Part shown: in pieces, positions 1 to 9,100 of the stretch | How the letters are laid out: the number at the start of each line of letters is the position of its first letter | How positions within the stretch are numbered: position 1 is the first letter of the stretch | Assembly (NCBI GenBank): GCA_025966355.1 | Contig: JAICWZ010000005.1 | Coordinates: forward strand, 1-15,137 | Reading direction: 5' to 3' | Length of the DNA: 15,137 nucleotides | DNA from: Thermomicrobiaceae bacterium | GTDB taxonomy: Bacteria; Chloroflexota; Chloroflexia; Thermomicrobiales; Thermomicrobiaceae | Notes under the pieces: model-generated | Told to the model about the DNA's origin: nothing | Databases searched by the model: none | The model's input: the letters and a program-made list of their open reading frames with translations, nothing else | Made by a program: the position numbers and the translations under genes

Positions 1-2192
1 ACCTCGCTTTCAACCGCGATCGAGCCGCCGTGTTGCTCGATCATTTGGCGGGCGATAAAGAGCCCCAGCCCGGTGCCACCGGCGGTGCGGCGTGCCGCCT
101 CGCTGCGAGAGAACGGTTCGAAGACCCGCGCCTGATCTTCGGCGCTCATGCCAATCCCCTGATCGCTCACCCGAATCGTGACCTGCTCATCGCGGCTTGT
201 CATGGCGACCCGGACTTCGCCGCCATCGGGTGAATACTTCAGCGCGTTTGAGATGAGATTGGTGAGCACCTGATCCAACCGCTCGGCATCCCACGTCCCA
301 CTGACCGGTTGGGGCGCGTCCAGCACGAGGCGATGACGCTCGTTTCGCTCCGATGTATGTTCAAATCGCGCCATCACCTGTTCTGCCAGCGACCGAAGTT
401 CGACCGGCGCCGGTTTGATGTTTGCCCCCTGGTGGTGCATGCGTGATGTATCGAGCAGATCGTTGAGCAGGCTTTCCAGGCGGATGATCTGTTCTTCAAG
501 ATTATCCGCCGACTCCTCGAAGTAACCCGGATCAAACTCTGGTCGACGCATCCGCCGGATGAGGAGTTGGACGAATCCCTTGATCGTCGTCATCGGCGTC
601 TTGAGTTCGTGCGCCGCCATCGAGAGAAACTGATCCCGGCTTTGAATCGCGGCCTGCGCCTCTTCATACAGCCGTACGTTTTCGATGGCGATCGACGCTA
701 TCCGCGCCAGTTGCGTCAGCGCCTGCTCATCTTCAAGCGAATAGTCACCTTCGTCGCGATCCGACACCTGAACGAGCCCGACATTCCGTCCATCGCGTCC
801 GACGAGCGGCACCGCGAGCCAGCCGCGCAGGGGTGGGTGCAGTTGCGCATACGAACCGTATCCGCGGAAGGCGGGATGCGCCGCGAGTTCGTCCTGTGTC
901 AGCCGGATCGGTTGGTTTGTGCTGCAGACGAGGTGATAGATGCCCGAGCCGTCGATCGGTGCGTCAAAGTCGCGCCAGCGTTCGTAGCGCTCGGATAACG
1001 ACTTCGCCGTGATCGTTTGTGCCCAGCTGTCGGCCGTGGTCAGGCTGATCAACGCCATATGCGATGTGGTCACGATACGCGCTTGCTCGGCGATCGCTTG
1101 CATGACGTCGGAGAGCGACTGTTCGTCGTTGATCAGCAGCGAGGCCCTGGTCAAACCAAGCAACTGCTCGGACTGCCGTTCCGCCCGGCGGCTTACTTCG
1201 CGGGCTTCATGGTAGAGCCGTGCGTTGTCGACGGCAATCGCCGATCTCCAGGCAAGATCTTTGACGAATTCAAGGTCGTCGACCGTATAGGTTCGTGATG
1301 ATTCGGCCATACAGAGCGTAATAGCACCAAGGATTCGGCCGCGAGCGCTCAGTGGCGCGATGATGATCGATCGGGGTGCGAGTTCTTCGAGTATTTGCAG
1401 ACGCTCGTCATCAAGATCGGCCTGTTCGATCAACTCGGCTGGTATCTCGGGGTAAAAGAGTGTCTCACCGGTGCGTAACACCTGAGCGACACCGGTCGCG
1501 GCATCGGGATCGAAGGGATAGCGTTCCTGTAACTGCCGCGCCCAGGCGACCTTCGCCGGGTCTGAATGGGCGACCACCAGATGCGTAACCCCACCGTTTT
1601 TTTCGACGAGTTGAACCGCGCTCCAGTCAGCGAGTCGTGGCACCAGGAGTTCGGCAACATGGGTCAAAGTCTCTTCATAATCGAGCGACGTGGACAGCAG
1701 ACTCGTCATTTCGGACATGAAGCGAAGCGTCGATTCGGTTCGCTTCGGTTCCGTCACATCGCGTAAGACGGTCACGACATGTTTGATAGACCCCTCGTCG
1801 TCGACGATTGGGCGGGCCTGAATATTCGCCCACCGTTGCTCGCCGGTGGCTCGCACGCGATAACTCAGAACAGCATCCGGCCGTGGCTCGCCACGCAGGG
1901 CTAAACGCGTGGGAAACTCATCGGCCGAACGCAAATCGCGTGTCGCGTTGAGAATCTCGAACCGATCTAGAATTTCCGCATCCGGTGCGTGCATGAGCTC
2001 TTCGACGCAGGAAAAACCGAGAAGCTCGGCTGCCGCGGGGTTGGCGAATGCAAGCTGATCCGCCGCGTTCCGCAGCAGAATACCGTCCGGGATGCCGACC
2101 AACGCATCGCGGAGTTGATCGCGCTCCCGCCGAAGCGCTTCGATCTCTTCCTGAAGTCCATTTAATTCCTGAGAATCCGTAGTGAGACCCAT
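1..2192 (-). CDS. PAS-GAF-GAF sensor histidine kinase (C-terminus cut by window edge)
   Basis: Open minus-strand frame of 730 full codons that runs off the left edge. It starts at ATG 2192, preceded by a GAGGT ribosome site four bases upstream (2197-2201). Order: short N-terminal helix, PAS domain (about residues 25-140, ending in a typical V-x-x-x-x-RDVTE), GAF 1 (about 160-330), GAF 2 (about 355-510), HisKA with the H-box MAAHELKTPMTT (phospho-acceptor His about 528), then HATPase_c with N-box NLISNALKYS (about 645), G1 DQGIGMS (about 673) and G2 GGTGLGLFIA (about 705). All catalytic boxes are intact. No membrane segment is visible, so it is probably a cytoplasmic sensor whose GAF/PAS domains bind a small ligand or sense light or redox state. 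Only a few residues of the ATPase domain should be missing, unless a receiver domain follows outside the window. No response regulator is encoded in the window. The class is certain; the signal is unknown. Confidence 0.95.
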   Translation of the reverse strand, partial: MGLTTDSQELNGLQEEIEALRRERDQLRDALVGIPDGILLRNAADQLAFANPAAAELLGFSCVEELMHAPDAEILDRFEILNATRDLRSADEFPTRLALRGEPRPDAVLSYRVRATGEQRWANIQARPIVDDEGSIKHVVTVLRDVTEPKRTESTLRFMSEMTSLLSTSLDYEETLTHVAELLVPRLADWSAVQLVEKNGGVTHLVVAHSDPAKVAWARQLQERYPFDPDAATGVAQVLRTGETLFYPEIPAELIEQADLDDERLQILEELAPRSIIIAPLSARGRILGAITLCMAESSRTYTVDDLEFVKDLAWRSAIAVDNARLYHEAREVSRRAERQSEQLLGLTRASLLINDEQSLSDVMQAIAEQARIVTTSHMALISLTTADSWAQTITAKSLSERYERWRDFDAPIDGSGIYHLVCSTNQPIRLTQDELAAHPAFRGYGSYAQLHPPLRGWLAVPLVGRDGRNVGLVQVSDRDEGDYSLEDEQALTQLARIASIAIENVRLYEEAQAAIQSRDQFLSMAAHELKTPMTTIKGFVQLLIRRMRRPEFDPGYFEESADNLEEQIIRLESLLNDLLDTSRMHHQGANIKPAPVELRSLAEQVMARFEHTSERNERHRLVLDAPQPVSGTWDAERLDQVLTNLISNALKYSPDGGEVRVAMTSRDEQVTIRVSDQGIGMSAEDQARVFEPFSRSEAARRTAGGTGLGLFIARQMIEQHGGSIAVESE

Positions 2193-2367
2193 CTGTACCT
2201 CAACATGCCGCTGCATCGACCATGCCGAATCGGCTGACCAGACCGACCATCGTTGGATGACTCGACGACCGCGAAGGCGGCAGGCGAGATGGACGCGAAC
2301 GAGGGGGCGGTTTCAGACCACTCGCGCAACAGAAGGATACGCTGGCACGGATTCTTTGTCGAAATCA

Positions 2368-2396
2368 TAGATAGCGGAGACGGCCCACATTGTCAA
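2368..2396 (-). promoter_or_regulatory. Candidate sigma70-type promoter for the histidine kinase
   Basis: On the minus strand a perfect TTGACA (plus 2391-2396) is followed after 17 bases by TATCTA (2368-2373), overlapping a better TATGAT hexamer (2364-2369) at a longer 21-base spacing. It lies about 175 bases upstream of the kinase ATG and points at it. The -35 is exact; the -10 is weak at ideal spacing. Confidence 0.35.
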
Positions 2397-2439
2397 GGAG
2401 TCTCGGACGCGGGCCGGGTGATCAAGCTTCGACGTTATC

Positions 2440-2471
2440 CGTATGGCCGGCTCACGCCTGACGGCCATACG
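2440..2471. repeat. Perfect 10-bp inverted repeat, 12-base loop
   Basis: CGTATGGCCG (2440-2449) and CGGCCATACG (2462-2471) are exact reverse complements around a 12-base loop. No T-run follows on either strand, so it does not look like an intrinsic terminator, and its place between divergent genes argues against that role. It could be a protein-binding dyad or a structured leader element. Only the repeat itself is seen. Confidence 0.6.
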
Positions 2472-2781
2472 CTCTATGTCACGGCGCCCGCCAAAATTTT
2501 GCTTCTCCGGCGACCTCGCGATCTCTCCCCTGGCCGGTATGAACCGGGTGGCGACACCTTAGCCTGCCGGTTGCCACAGTCTTGCGTTCCGCAGCGACGC
2601 GGCGTACGATGCACGTATCATCGCCTGGCCGAAAGGATCTTTCGTAGCCGACACTGGTTGCCGACTGTACCCTCTTCATCGGCTACTCGCGAGCCGAAGT
2701 CCGTTCGATCTCAATCATCATCTCTGACACGACCAACGCCAATATGCATGACGGTCTTGAACACTGATTGGGCGTGACACC

Positions 2782-4038
2782 ATGACGATCGACAGGCTGC
2801 AGGTGTTCATCTCATACGTGCGGACCGACGGTGACGTGGCGCGACAGGTTCGTGCCCATCTTGCCGCAGTCGGGGTGCGGACCTGGATGGATGAGTACGA
2901 CATCCCAGTCGGCGCCTATTGGCCAGACGAGATCGACAAAGGGCTGACCGCCTCCGAAATCGTCGTCGGTATCCTTTCTCCTGAGGCGATAGCGAGCCGC
3001 AACGTGAAGAACGAATGGGATTGGGCTATCCAGAACGACAAGCGCCTCCTGCTTGTCCGAGTCGCGCCCACCGATATCCCGCATCGCTACATCTCGATCA
3101 ACTTCATCGACGCAACCGACCCCGACCCAACCGCGGCGCTGGCCTCGCTCGTGGCGGCACTCGGGATCGAGCCGGTGGTTGATATTGCCACGCCACCGCG
3201 CACGGAGTACGCGCAGAGCGGGGAGGTCAACATCGCCTACCAGGTGTTTGGCGAGGGGCCGTTTGACCTGGTCGTGACTCCGGGTTTCGTCTCAAATCTC
3301 GACCTGATGTGGGACAATCCGCCGATTGCGCGATACTGGCGGCGCCTCGCCACCGTTGCCCGCGTCATCACCTTCGATAAGCGCGGCACCGGTCTCTCAG
3401 ATCGCGTCACGGATATCCCGCCCCTCGAACAGCGGGTGGACGATCTGCGGGCCGTGATGGATGCGGCGGGAGTCGAACGGGCAGCATTGATGGGGGTATC
3501 GGAAGGCGGGCCGCTGAGTATCCAGTTCGCGACAACCTACCCGGATCGCACACGCGCGCTGGTACTCTATGGCGCCGATGTTCGGAACCTCTGGGCGCCA
3601 GATTTCCCCTGGGCACCAAAGATCGAGGAACGGATTGCACGTGACGCGGAGATCCTGCATACCTGGGGGAGTGACGCGAGTTCCGACGTCTCGACCTTCG
3701 CTCCCAGTATGGCGAACGACCACGCGTTCATTGAGTGGTTTTTGCGTTTTTGTCGTGCCTCGGCCAGTCCCGGTGCGGCCGTGGCGTTGAGCCAGATGAA
3801 CCGTTCGATCGATGTCCGGCCCCTCCTGGGACAGCTAGACCTGCCGACGCTCGTCGTTCACCGCACCGGCGATCGCTCGAACCCGATCGAACTTGGGCGC
3901 TATCTCGCCGCCACGATTCCCGGTGCCGTCCTTGCTGAACTGCCGGGCGACGATCATCTCCCCTGGCTGGGTGATCAGGATGCCCTCTTCGCGGTCATAC
4001 AGGAATTTCTCACCGGGAGTCTGGATAGGCGCCGATGA
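2782..4038 (+). CDS. TIR domain-alpha/beta hydrolase fusion protein
   Basis: A 418-residue protein. Residues 7-95 form a bacterial TIR domain: VFISYVRTDGDVA at the first strand, WMDEYDIPVGAYW in the BB-loop region, and SRNVKNEWDWAI, where Glu78 is at the place of the NADase catalytic glutamate of active TIR domains. Residues about 140-415 are an alpha/beta hydrolase with nucleophile elbow GVSEGG (Ser240), acid Asp364 (TGDRSNP) and His392 (GDDHLPW), so the triad looks complete. The hydrolase part (EYAQSGEVNIAYQVFGEGP, FDKRGTGLSDR) resembles the clade commonly fused to adenylate/guanylate cyclase or LuxR domains, so it may be a ligand-sensing module with TIR as the output. ATG 2782 sits just before the first TIR strand; its ribosome site is weak. 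It ends 5 bp from the convergent neighbour. NAD cleavage, and any defence role, is inference; no other defence gene is visible nearby. Confidence 0.93.
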   Translation: MTIDRLQVFISYVRTDGDVARQVRAHLAAVGVRTWMDEYDIPVGAYWPDEIDKGLTASEIVVGILSPEAIASRNVKNEWDWAIQNDKRLLLVRVAPTDIPHRYISINFIDATDPDPTAALASLVAALGIEPVVDIATPPRTEYAQSGEVNIAYQVFGEGPFDLVVTPGFVSNLDLMWDNPPIARYWRRLATVARVITFDKRGTGLSDRVTDIPPLEQRVDDLRAVMDAAGVERAALMGVSEGGPLSIQFATTYPDRTRALVLYGADVRNLWAPDFPWAPKIEERIARDAEILHTWGSDASSDVSTFAPSMANDHAFIEWFLRFCRASASPGAAVALSQMNRSIDVRPLLGQLDLPTLVVHRTGDRSNPIELGRYLAATIPGAVLAELPGDDHLPWLGDQDALFAVIQEFLTGSLDRRR

Positions 4039-4043
4039 TCCAC

Positions 4044-6146
4044 CTACAGGAGTTCGGCGATGCGACTCGCCGCCCGTTGCGCTGCGCCGGGCACGTGGGG
4101 CAGGTAGCCGCTGGTGTCGGTATTGATCGTCGCGAGCATGGCGGCGGCGAGTGTTTCGGTGTCGGTGTCGTCGAGAGTGATGCGCTGGCCCGCCCGGTAG
4201 CGCTCGAGGCGATGGGTGACGTGGTAGACCTGCTCGCAGTGATCGCGTAAGGGGGCGTAGAGGAAGGGACGCCGGTTGAGCGTCAGTTCCATGGTGGTGC
4301 TCAGGCCGCCCTGGACGACCGCCAGGTCGCAGGCAGCCAGATGTTCATAAAGATTATGGATATAGCCGCGCGTTTCGAGCCGTTCGTGGCTCGGGAAGCC
4401 GGCTGGATCGAGACGCGGACCGGCTACGACGACGCAGCGAGCGTCGGGGAGTTCGCGGCTGACGAGCGGCCAGGCGTCGGCTGCCGTGTGCAGCAGTTTC
4501 CGGCCAACGGCGGTGCCGCCGGCGCTGATGAGGATGAGCGGCTGGTCGGGCTCGTAGCCGAGTCGGACACGCAGCGCCGGGCGGTCGGCAAGATCGGCCG
4601 GATCGAAGGGTGCGACGTAGCCGACCGCCTCGAAATGCTCGCGTGCCCAGTCGGGGATTTCGGGCAGACCCGGACCGAAGCGCTCGGGAACCAGATCGTC
4701 GTAGTCACCGATATAGAGCGCACGGTCGCGCAGGCGTGGGGAATGTTCGATCTGTTCGAGCATGTCGATGTTGTAGTCGGCGGTGAGGAGCGCTTCGCAC
4801 GAAGCGGACGTGCGATCGATCGGCAACCAGCCGAGGAAGTCGGTCAGAAAGACGTAGGGTGCCAGCTTGAGTTCCGGGTTCTCGTGCAGGAAGTAGTCGA
4901 CCTCCCACGCTTCGTCGCCGATCCAGAGATCGTAGGTGGTGTCACGCACCACATCGAGAAAGACCATGAAGTTCGCCAGCAAGATCTCATCCATATCGCG
5001 AAAGGCGTGGAAACAATGCAGCCGGTGCTCGCTGGCCGCTTGCTCCCAGTGGGCCGATTCGCTGGCGAGTAGCCGGCTCAACGGATGAATACGTTCGCCG
5101 GCTTGCGCCAGCACCTGGGTCACCGGATGCTGCGCCAGCCAGTCGACTTCCAGTCCCGGCACCTGGCGGCGCAGCTCGCGGGCGATCGCCAGGTCGCGTT
5201 GCACATGTCCCAGGCCGATCGGGCTGGAGATGAAGAGCGCGCGTGGCGGCCTGCGCAGGCGCGGCGGTCGCCAGGTGCGACGCTGCGGCTGCGCTTCACC
5301 GAGAAAGGCGTCAATCTCCGCATTCACCCGTACCGGCTGGCGGGCATGAACGACGTGCGAGCCGCCTTCGATGGTGATGAAGTGGAAATCGGGGCGGCGT
5401 TCTACCAACATCCGGCTCGTTTCGATGCTGGCGATCTCATCGCCGGTGCCGTGAATCATGAGCACCGGGCAGACGATGCGCGTGAGTACCTCATCCAGCG
5501 TGAGCGCGGGCAGTAGGTCGGGATTCGAGACGGTTTTGGTCAGAATCTCAGGCGTCGTCTCTCGCGCCCAGGAGATGAGATCCTCGATGAGCTTGGTCGA
5601 GTGCGGCTCGTTCGCGGCCTGGTTGAAGAAGAAGTCGAGCCAGTCGTCGTAGTGGGCGAGCCAGTAGTGCCCGTTCCTCTTTTGCCAGCCGTGATAGCGC
5701 TCCCGGCGCTCCCAAAAGGTGGGATCAGGGGTGAGCCTGATGGCAGGGAGGGTTGGTGCGATGAGACCGAGCCGATTCACCCGTTCGGGAAATCGCGCGG
5801 CGAACCAGAGCGCGAATCCACCGCCCAGCGAGAAGCCGAGCACGTCGGCACGTTCGATGCCGAGGTGATCGAGCAGTCCGATCGCGTAGTCGATGACGCG
5901 ATCGAACTCGAAGGCTCGTGCATCGAGGGTGCGTTCACCGCCGCCGATCCCCGGCGGATCGAACGTAACGACGCGACGCGAGCGCGCCAGATGCGCGATC
6001 TGCATCTTCCAGTGGCGGCTCGGCGCGATCTGCCACGACGGTAGGAGCAGCACCGGCGGCGCATCCGCATCCCCGAAATCCTCGAAAAAGATGTCAAATT
6101 CCCGTAGATGCAGCCGTCCCGATTGTCTCGGTTCGTGTGCGCGCAT
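4044..6146 (-). CDS. Alpha/beta hydrolase-glycosyltransferase fusion protein
   Basis: A 700-residue bifunctional protein. Residues about 12-285 are an alpha/beta hydrolase: nucleophile elbow GFSLGG (Ser106), acid Asp236 in HGTGDE, His264 in GGSH. After an Arg/Pro-rich linker (about 286-302) comes a GT-B glycosyltransferase of the MurG/UGT type: N-terminal loop SSPIGLGHVQRD (307-318), phosphate-binding ISAGGTAVGRK (540-550) and the donor-site signature VQGGLSTTMELTLNRRPFLYAPLRDHCEQ (about 611-639). I chose ATG 6146 because AAGGAGGGG sits three bases upstream (6150-6158). An in-frame ATG at 6182 would add 12 residues but has no such site. The start overlaps the end of the upstream regulator gene by 53 bases, implying translational coupling. 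Substrates are unknown. The fusion suggests one enzyme acts on an acyl or ester group and the other adds a sugar to the same or a related molecule; that is inference. Confidence 0.9.
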   Translation of the reverse strand: MRAHEPRQSGRLHLREFDIFFEDFGDADAPPVLLLPSWQIAPSRHWKMQIAHLARSRRVVTFDPPGIGGGERTLDARAFEFDRVIDYAIGLLDHLGIERADVLGFSLGGGFALWFAARFPERVNRLGLIAPTLPAIRLTPDPTFWERRERYHGWQKRNGHYWLAHYDDWLDFFFNQAANEPHSTKLIEDLISWARETTPEILTKTVSNPDLLPALTLDEVLTRIVCPVLMIHGTGDEIASIETSRMLVERRPDFHFITIEGGSHVVHARQPVRVNAEIDAFLGEAQPQRRTWRPPRLRRPPRALFISSPIGLGHVQRDLAIARELRRQVPGLEVDWLAQHPVTQVLAQAGERIHPLSRLLASESAHWEQAASEHRLHCFHAFRDMDEILLANFMVFLDVVRDTTYDLWIGDEAWEVDYFLHENPELKLAPYVFLTDFLGWLPIDRTSASCEALLTADYNIDMLEQIEHSPRLRDRALYIGDYDDLVPERFGPGLPEIPDWAREHFEAVGYVAPFDPADLADRPALRVRLGYEPDQPLILISAGGTAVGRKLLHTAADAWPLVSRELPDARCVVVAGPRLDPAGFPSHERLETRGYIHNLYEHLAACDLAVVQGGLSTTMELTLNRRPFLYAPLRDHCEQVYHVTHRLERYRAGQRITLDDTDTETLAAAMLATINTDTSGYLPHVPGAAQRAASRIAELL

Positions 6147-9100
6147 AGTCCCCTCCTTGCCCGGCATCGACGGCGCCGGCATCGAGGTTTTCGTGTTCAG
6201 CCAGCATTGACTGAATCAGTGATTCGAGGGAGAGATCGGGTTCGCTGGGGCGTGTTTCATCCGCTTCAGGTAGTTCGGCGTGCAGGCTGCTCGCCAGGCT
6301 GGTGGCCGCCGCGCCGCTCGCTGGATGCGCCAGCACCAGATTGGTGATACGAGTCGCTCGCGTTGTGTCGCCCGCGAGCATGGAGAGGCGCGCCATCTCC
6401 ACGAGGACATCGGTCGCGAGCGGGAGTGCATGGAGATCGGCCGCGATCCGGAGCGCCTGCACGAACCAGCGCCAGGCGGTCTCCCGGTCCCCCTGGGCTT
6501 GCGCGACGATTCCCAGCTGTGTCAGCGAGGTCGCGATGCCCCAGAGGTTGCCGATGGCCTGGCGCGTACGCAGGCTCTGCCGGTGCCAGTCCTCGGCGGC
6601 CGGATAATCGCCCGTCTGATAAGCGAGCGTGCCGAGATTATGGAGCGCGAAGGCGACGCCGCGCTGGTCGCCCGAGGCGGTCGAGATCGACAGGCTCTCC
6701 AGCAGCAGGCGCCGTGCCTCCGTGGTTTCGCCGAGCAGGTGCGTCACCATCCCAAGATCATTGAGTGAATAGGCGCTGCCCCAGCGGTCTCCGGCACGCT
6801 GGAAGAGCGCCAAACTCTCTCGGAGCAGCGCCTGCTCATGCTCGAATGCGTCGTTCGTGTGTGCCACGAGCGCCGCGATGTTCAGCGAAAAGGCGAGCTG
6901 CACGGGGAGCGCATAGCGGCGAAGAATGGCGATGCTCTGTTCGAGCGCATGGTCCGCCGTGTCGAAGGCGCCGAGACGGGTCAGGCAGGCCGCGTAGCCG
7001 GTCAGCAGCTCGGCATAGGCGGTCTCCTGGGCTGAATCGCGCTGAGTTTCGAGCGCGCTGAGGGCTGCTCTAAAGAGATCGCGCCATTCATCGAAGCGGC
7101 CGGTGATCTCGAAGAAGAGCCAGAGGGTGCGACTACACGTGCTCAATTCGCGGCCGAGACGCTGTTCAACAGCCCAGCGCCAGGCAACGCGAATGTTCTC
7201 GAGGTCGGTTTCGATCTCTGCCAGCCCGGCTTCGAGATCGGGCCCTTTCAAGCGCGCTTCGCAGCGGGTGACCAGGTCAACGAAATAGCGTAAATGATCC
7301 TGCCGCGCGCGGACATACTCACGCCCGCGGTCGCGCAGGGCGCGTTCGCCGTACTGCCGCAGGAGTTCATGCACGCCATAACGGCCGGACGAGTCGCGCG
7401 TGATGAACGACTTGGCGACCAGCGAGGCGAGTACCGGCAGGTCGGCGCTCGCCACGGCGACCGCCGCGGACCGCGTGATGCCGCCGCGGAAGAGCGTGAG
7501 CCGGGCAAAGACATCGCGATCGCGGTCGTCGAGCAGTTGCCACGAGTGGTCGAAGGCGGCGCGCATGCTGCGATGCCGTTCCGGGATGTCGCGCAATTCC
7601 GTGCGCAGAAAATCGAGATTGTTCTCGATCTCGCGAGCGATCTCGGCACAGGAGAGGACCGGTGTCCAGGCGGCCGCCAGTTCGATCGCCAACGGCAGGC
7701 CACCCGCAAGTGTGCAGATGCGGGCGATCTGCGTGTAGTCCTCCGCATTGAAGGTGCGGATCGGGTCGGCCTGGCGCGCCCGGTAGACGAAGAGGCGTAC
7801 GGCGCTGTATTCCTCGAGTTCATGGCTGGAATAGGCGGGTGGCAGGCGCAGCGCCGCGAGATGAAAGATCTGCTCGCCGTAGAGATTGAGCCGTTCGCGC
7901 GACGTCGCGACGATCTGAAGCGCTGGAGCCGCCGCCAGTATCTCCGAGATGAGCTCCGCGCCTTCGAGCAGATGTTCAAAATTATCGAGAATCAAGAGCA
8001 GTTCGCGGGAGCGTAAGGCGGCGATGAGTTGATCCTTCGGCTCCTCGGATCCATAGAACGTGACGCCAAGCTGTCCGGCGATGACATGTGGCAGCAGCGC
8101 GGGCGAGGAAACCCCGGCGAGAGGCACCAGACAGGCGCCATCGGCAAAGCGTCGCGCTTCTTGCTCGGCCAACCCGAGCGCCAGGCGGGTCTTGCCAATG
8201 CCGCCCGGACCGGCGAGCGTGATGAGCCGGTGAGTTGGGTCGCGTAACAGGCGCGCGAGCTGGTCGAGTTCGTACTCGCGACCGATCAACGCGCCGGCCG
8301 GCGCCGCGAGTTGGTACGTACGTGACCGCCCCTGGCTGCGTTGTGGCGCTTCATGATTTACCGGATCGCCGCGCACGATGGATTGATACAGCGCTTCCGT
8401 TTCCGGCTCAGGCGCAACGTCGAGCTCGTCCGCGAGAAGCGCCCGGCAGCGTTCGAACTGGCGCAGGGCACCGCTTCGATCGCCCGCCTCGGCCAGACTC
8501 CCAATGAGCGCGCGTTGGGCCGCCTCGTTGAACGGATCGAGATCCGTCCAGCGCTGGGCGGACGCGATCGCGCGCTCGGGGTCGTTCCGCTGCCGGTAAA
8601 TGGCGATCAGCCGTGCCAGCGCCCAGCTCAGCCGTCGCTCCAACTGTTCGCGCGTGACGAGCTGCCACTCGCGAAACGTCTCGCTCCCCGCCGACGTGAA
8701 TTCGGCCAGAAACGCGCCGTGATAGCGCGTGACGGCCTCCTCCAGTCGCCGGGCGCAGGCGGAGCATTCGTCCGGGTTTTCATGCGTGTGGTCTTCGCAG
8801 GCGGCGACGAGTGCCAGGAAATCCGTCACGTCGAGATCGTAGGCGGCGTGGTTGATCTGGATCGTTTCGCGATTAACCAGGATCAGGGGTGGCTCGGCGT
8901 GGTGCTCGTCCAGCGCGGCACGCAGCGTCGAGAGCGCCTGGCTCAGGTTATGACGTGCGGTCGTATCGTCTTGTTCCGGCCAGAGCAGCCCGGCGAGCGC
9001 TTCGCGCCGGTGCGGCCGATGGTGTTCAACGAGCAGGTAGAAGAAGAGGGCGCGCACTTTGTCGTACCCGAAGCCGCCAGCTGGTTCGCCGTTGAGCCTG

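Larger units (their letters stand above)
2193..2781. other. Divergent intergenic region between histidine kinase and TIR-hydrolase
   Basis: A stretch of 589 bases with no gene I can support. It holds the candidate kinase promoter, a 10-bp inverted repeat at 2440-2471, a short dyad at 2630-2644 (CGAAAG-GAT-CTTTCG) and a weak plus-strand promoter-like pair TTGCGT (2582-2587), 17 bases, TACGAT (2605-2610). That pair could start the TIR-hydrolase transcript with a leader of about 165 bases. A TTG-initiated 174-codon frame spans 2253-2777 but has no ribosome site, drifts in codon use in its second half and matches no family I recognise. Confidence 0.5.

Noticed and set aside
2162..2368. 68-codon minus-strand frame just upstream of the kinase
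   Set aside because: It overlaps the kinase start and its ribosome site and has no family resemblance.
2253..2777. 174-codon plus-strand frame in the intergenic region
   Set aside because: TTG start without ribosome site, Arg/Pro/Ser-rich product with drifting codon use and no recognisable domain. More likely a chance frame in high-GC DNA.
2782..4038. TIR gene as part of a multi-gene anti-phage system
   Set aside because: No sensor, nuclease, cyclase or other defence gene lies next to it. Only a stand-alone role can be proposed.
4341..6044. Several plus-strand frames of 140-243 codons antisense to the hydrolase-glycosyltransferase
   Set aside because: Typical shadow frames in GC-rich coding DNA. 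The minus strand has both full catalytic domains.
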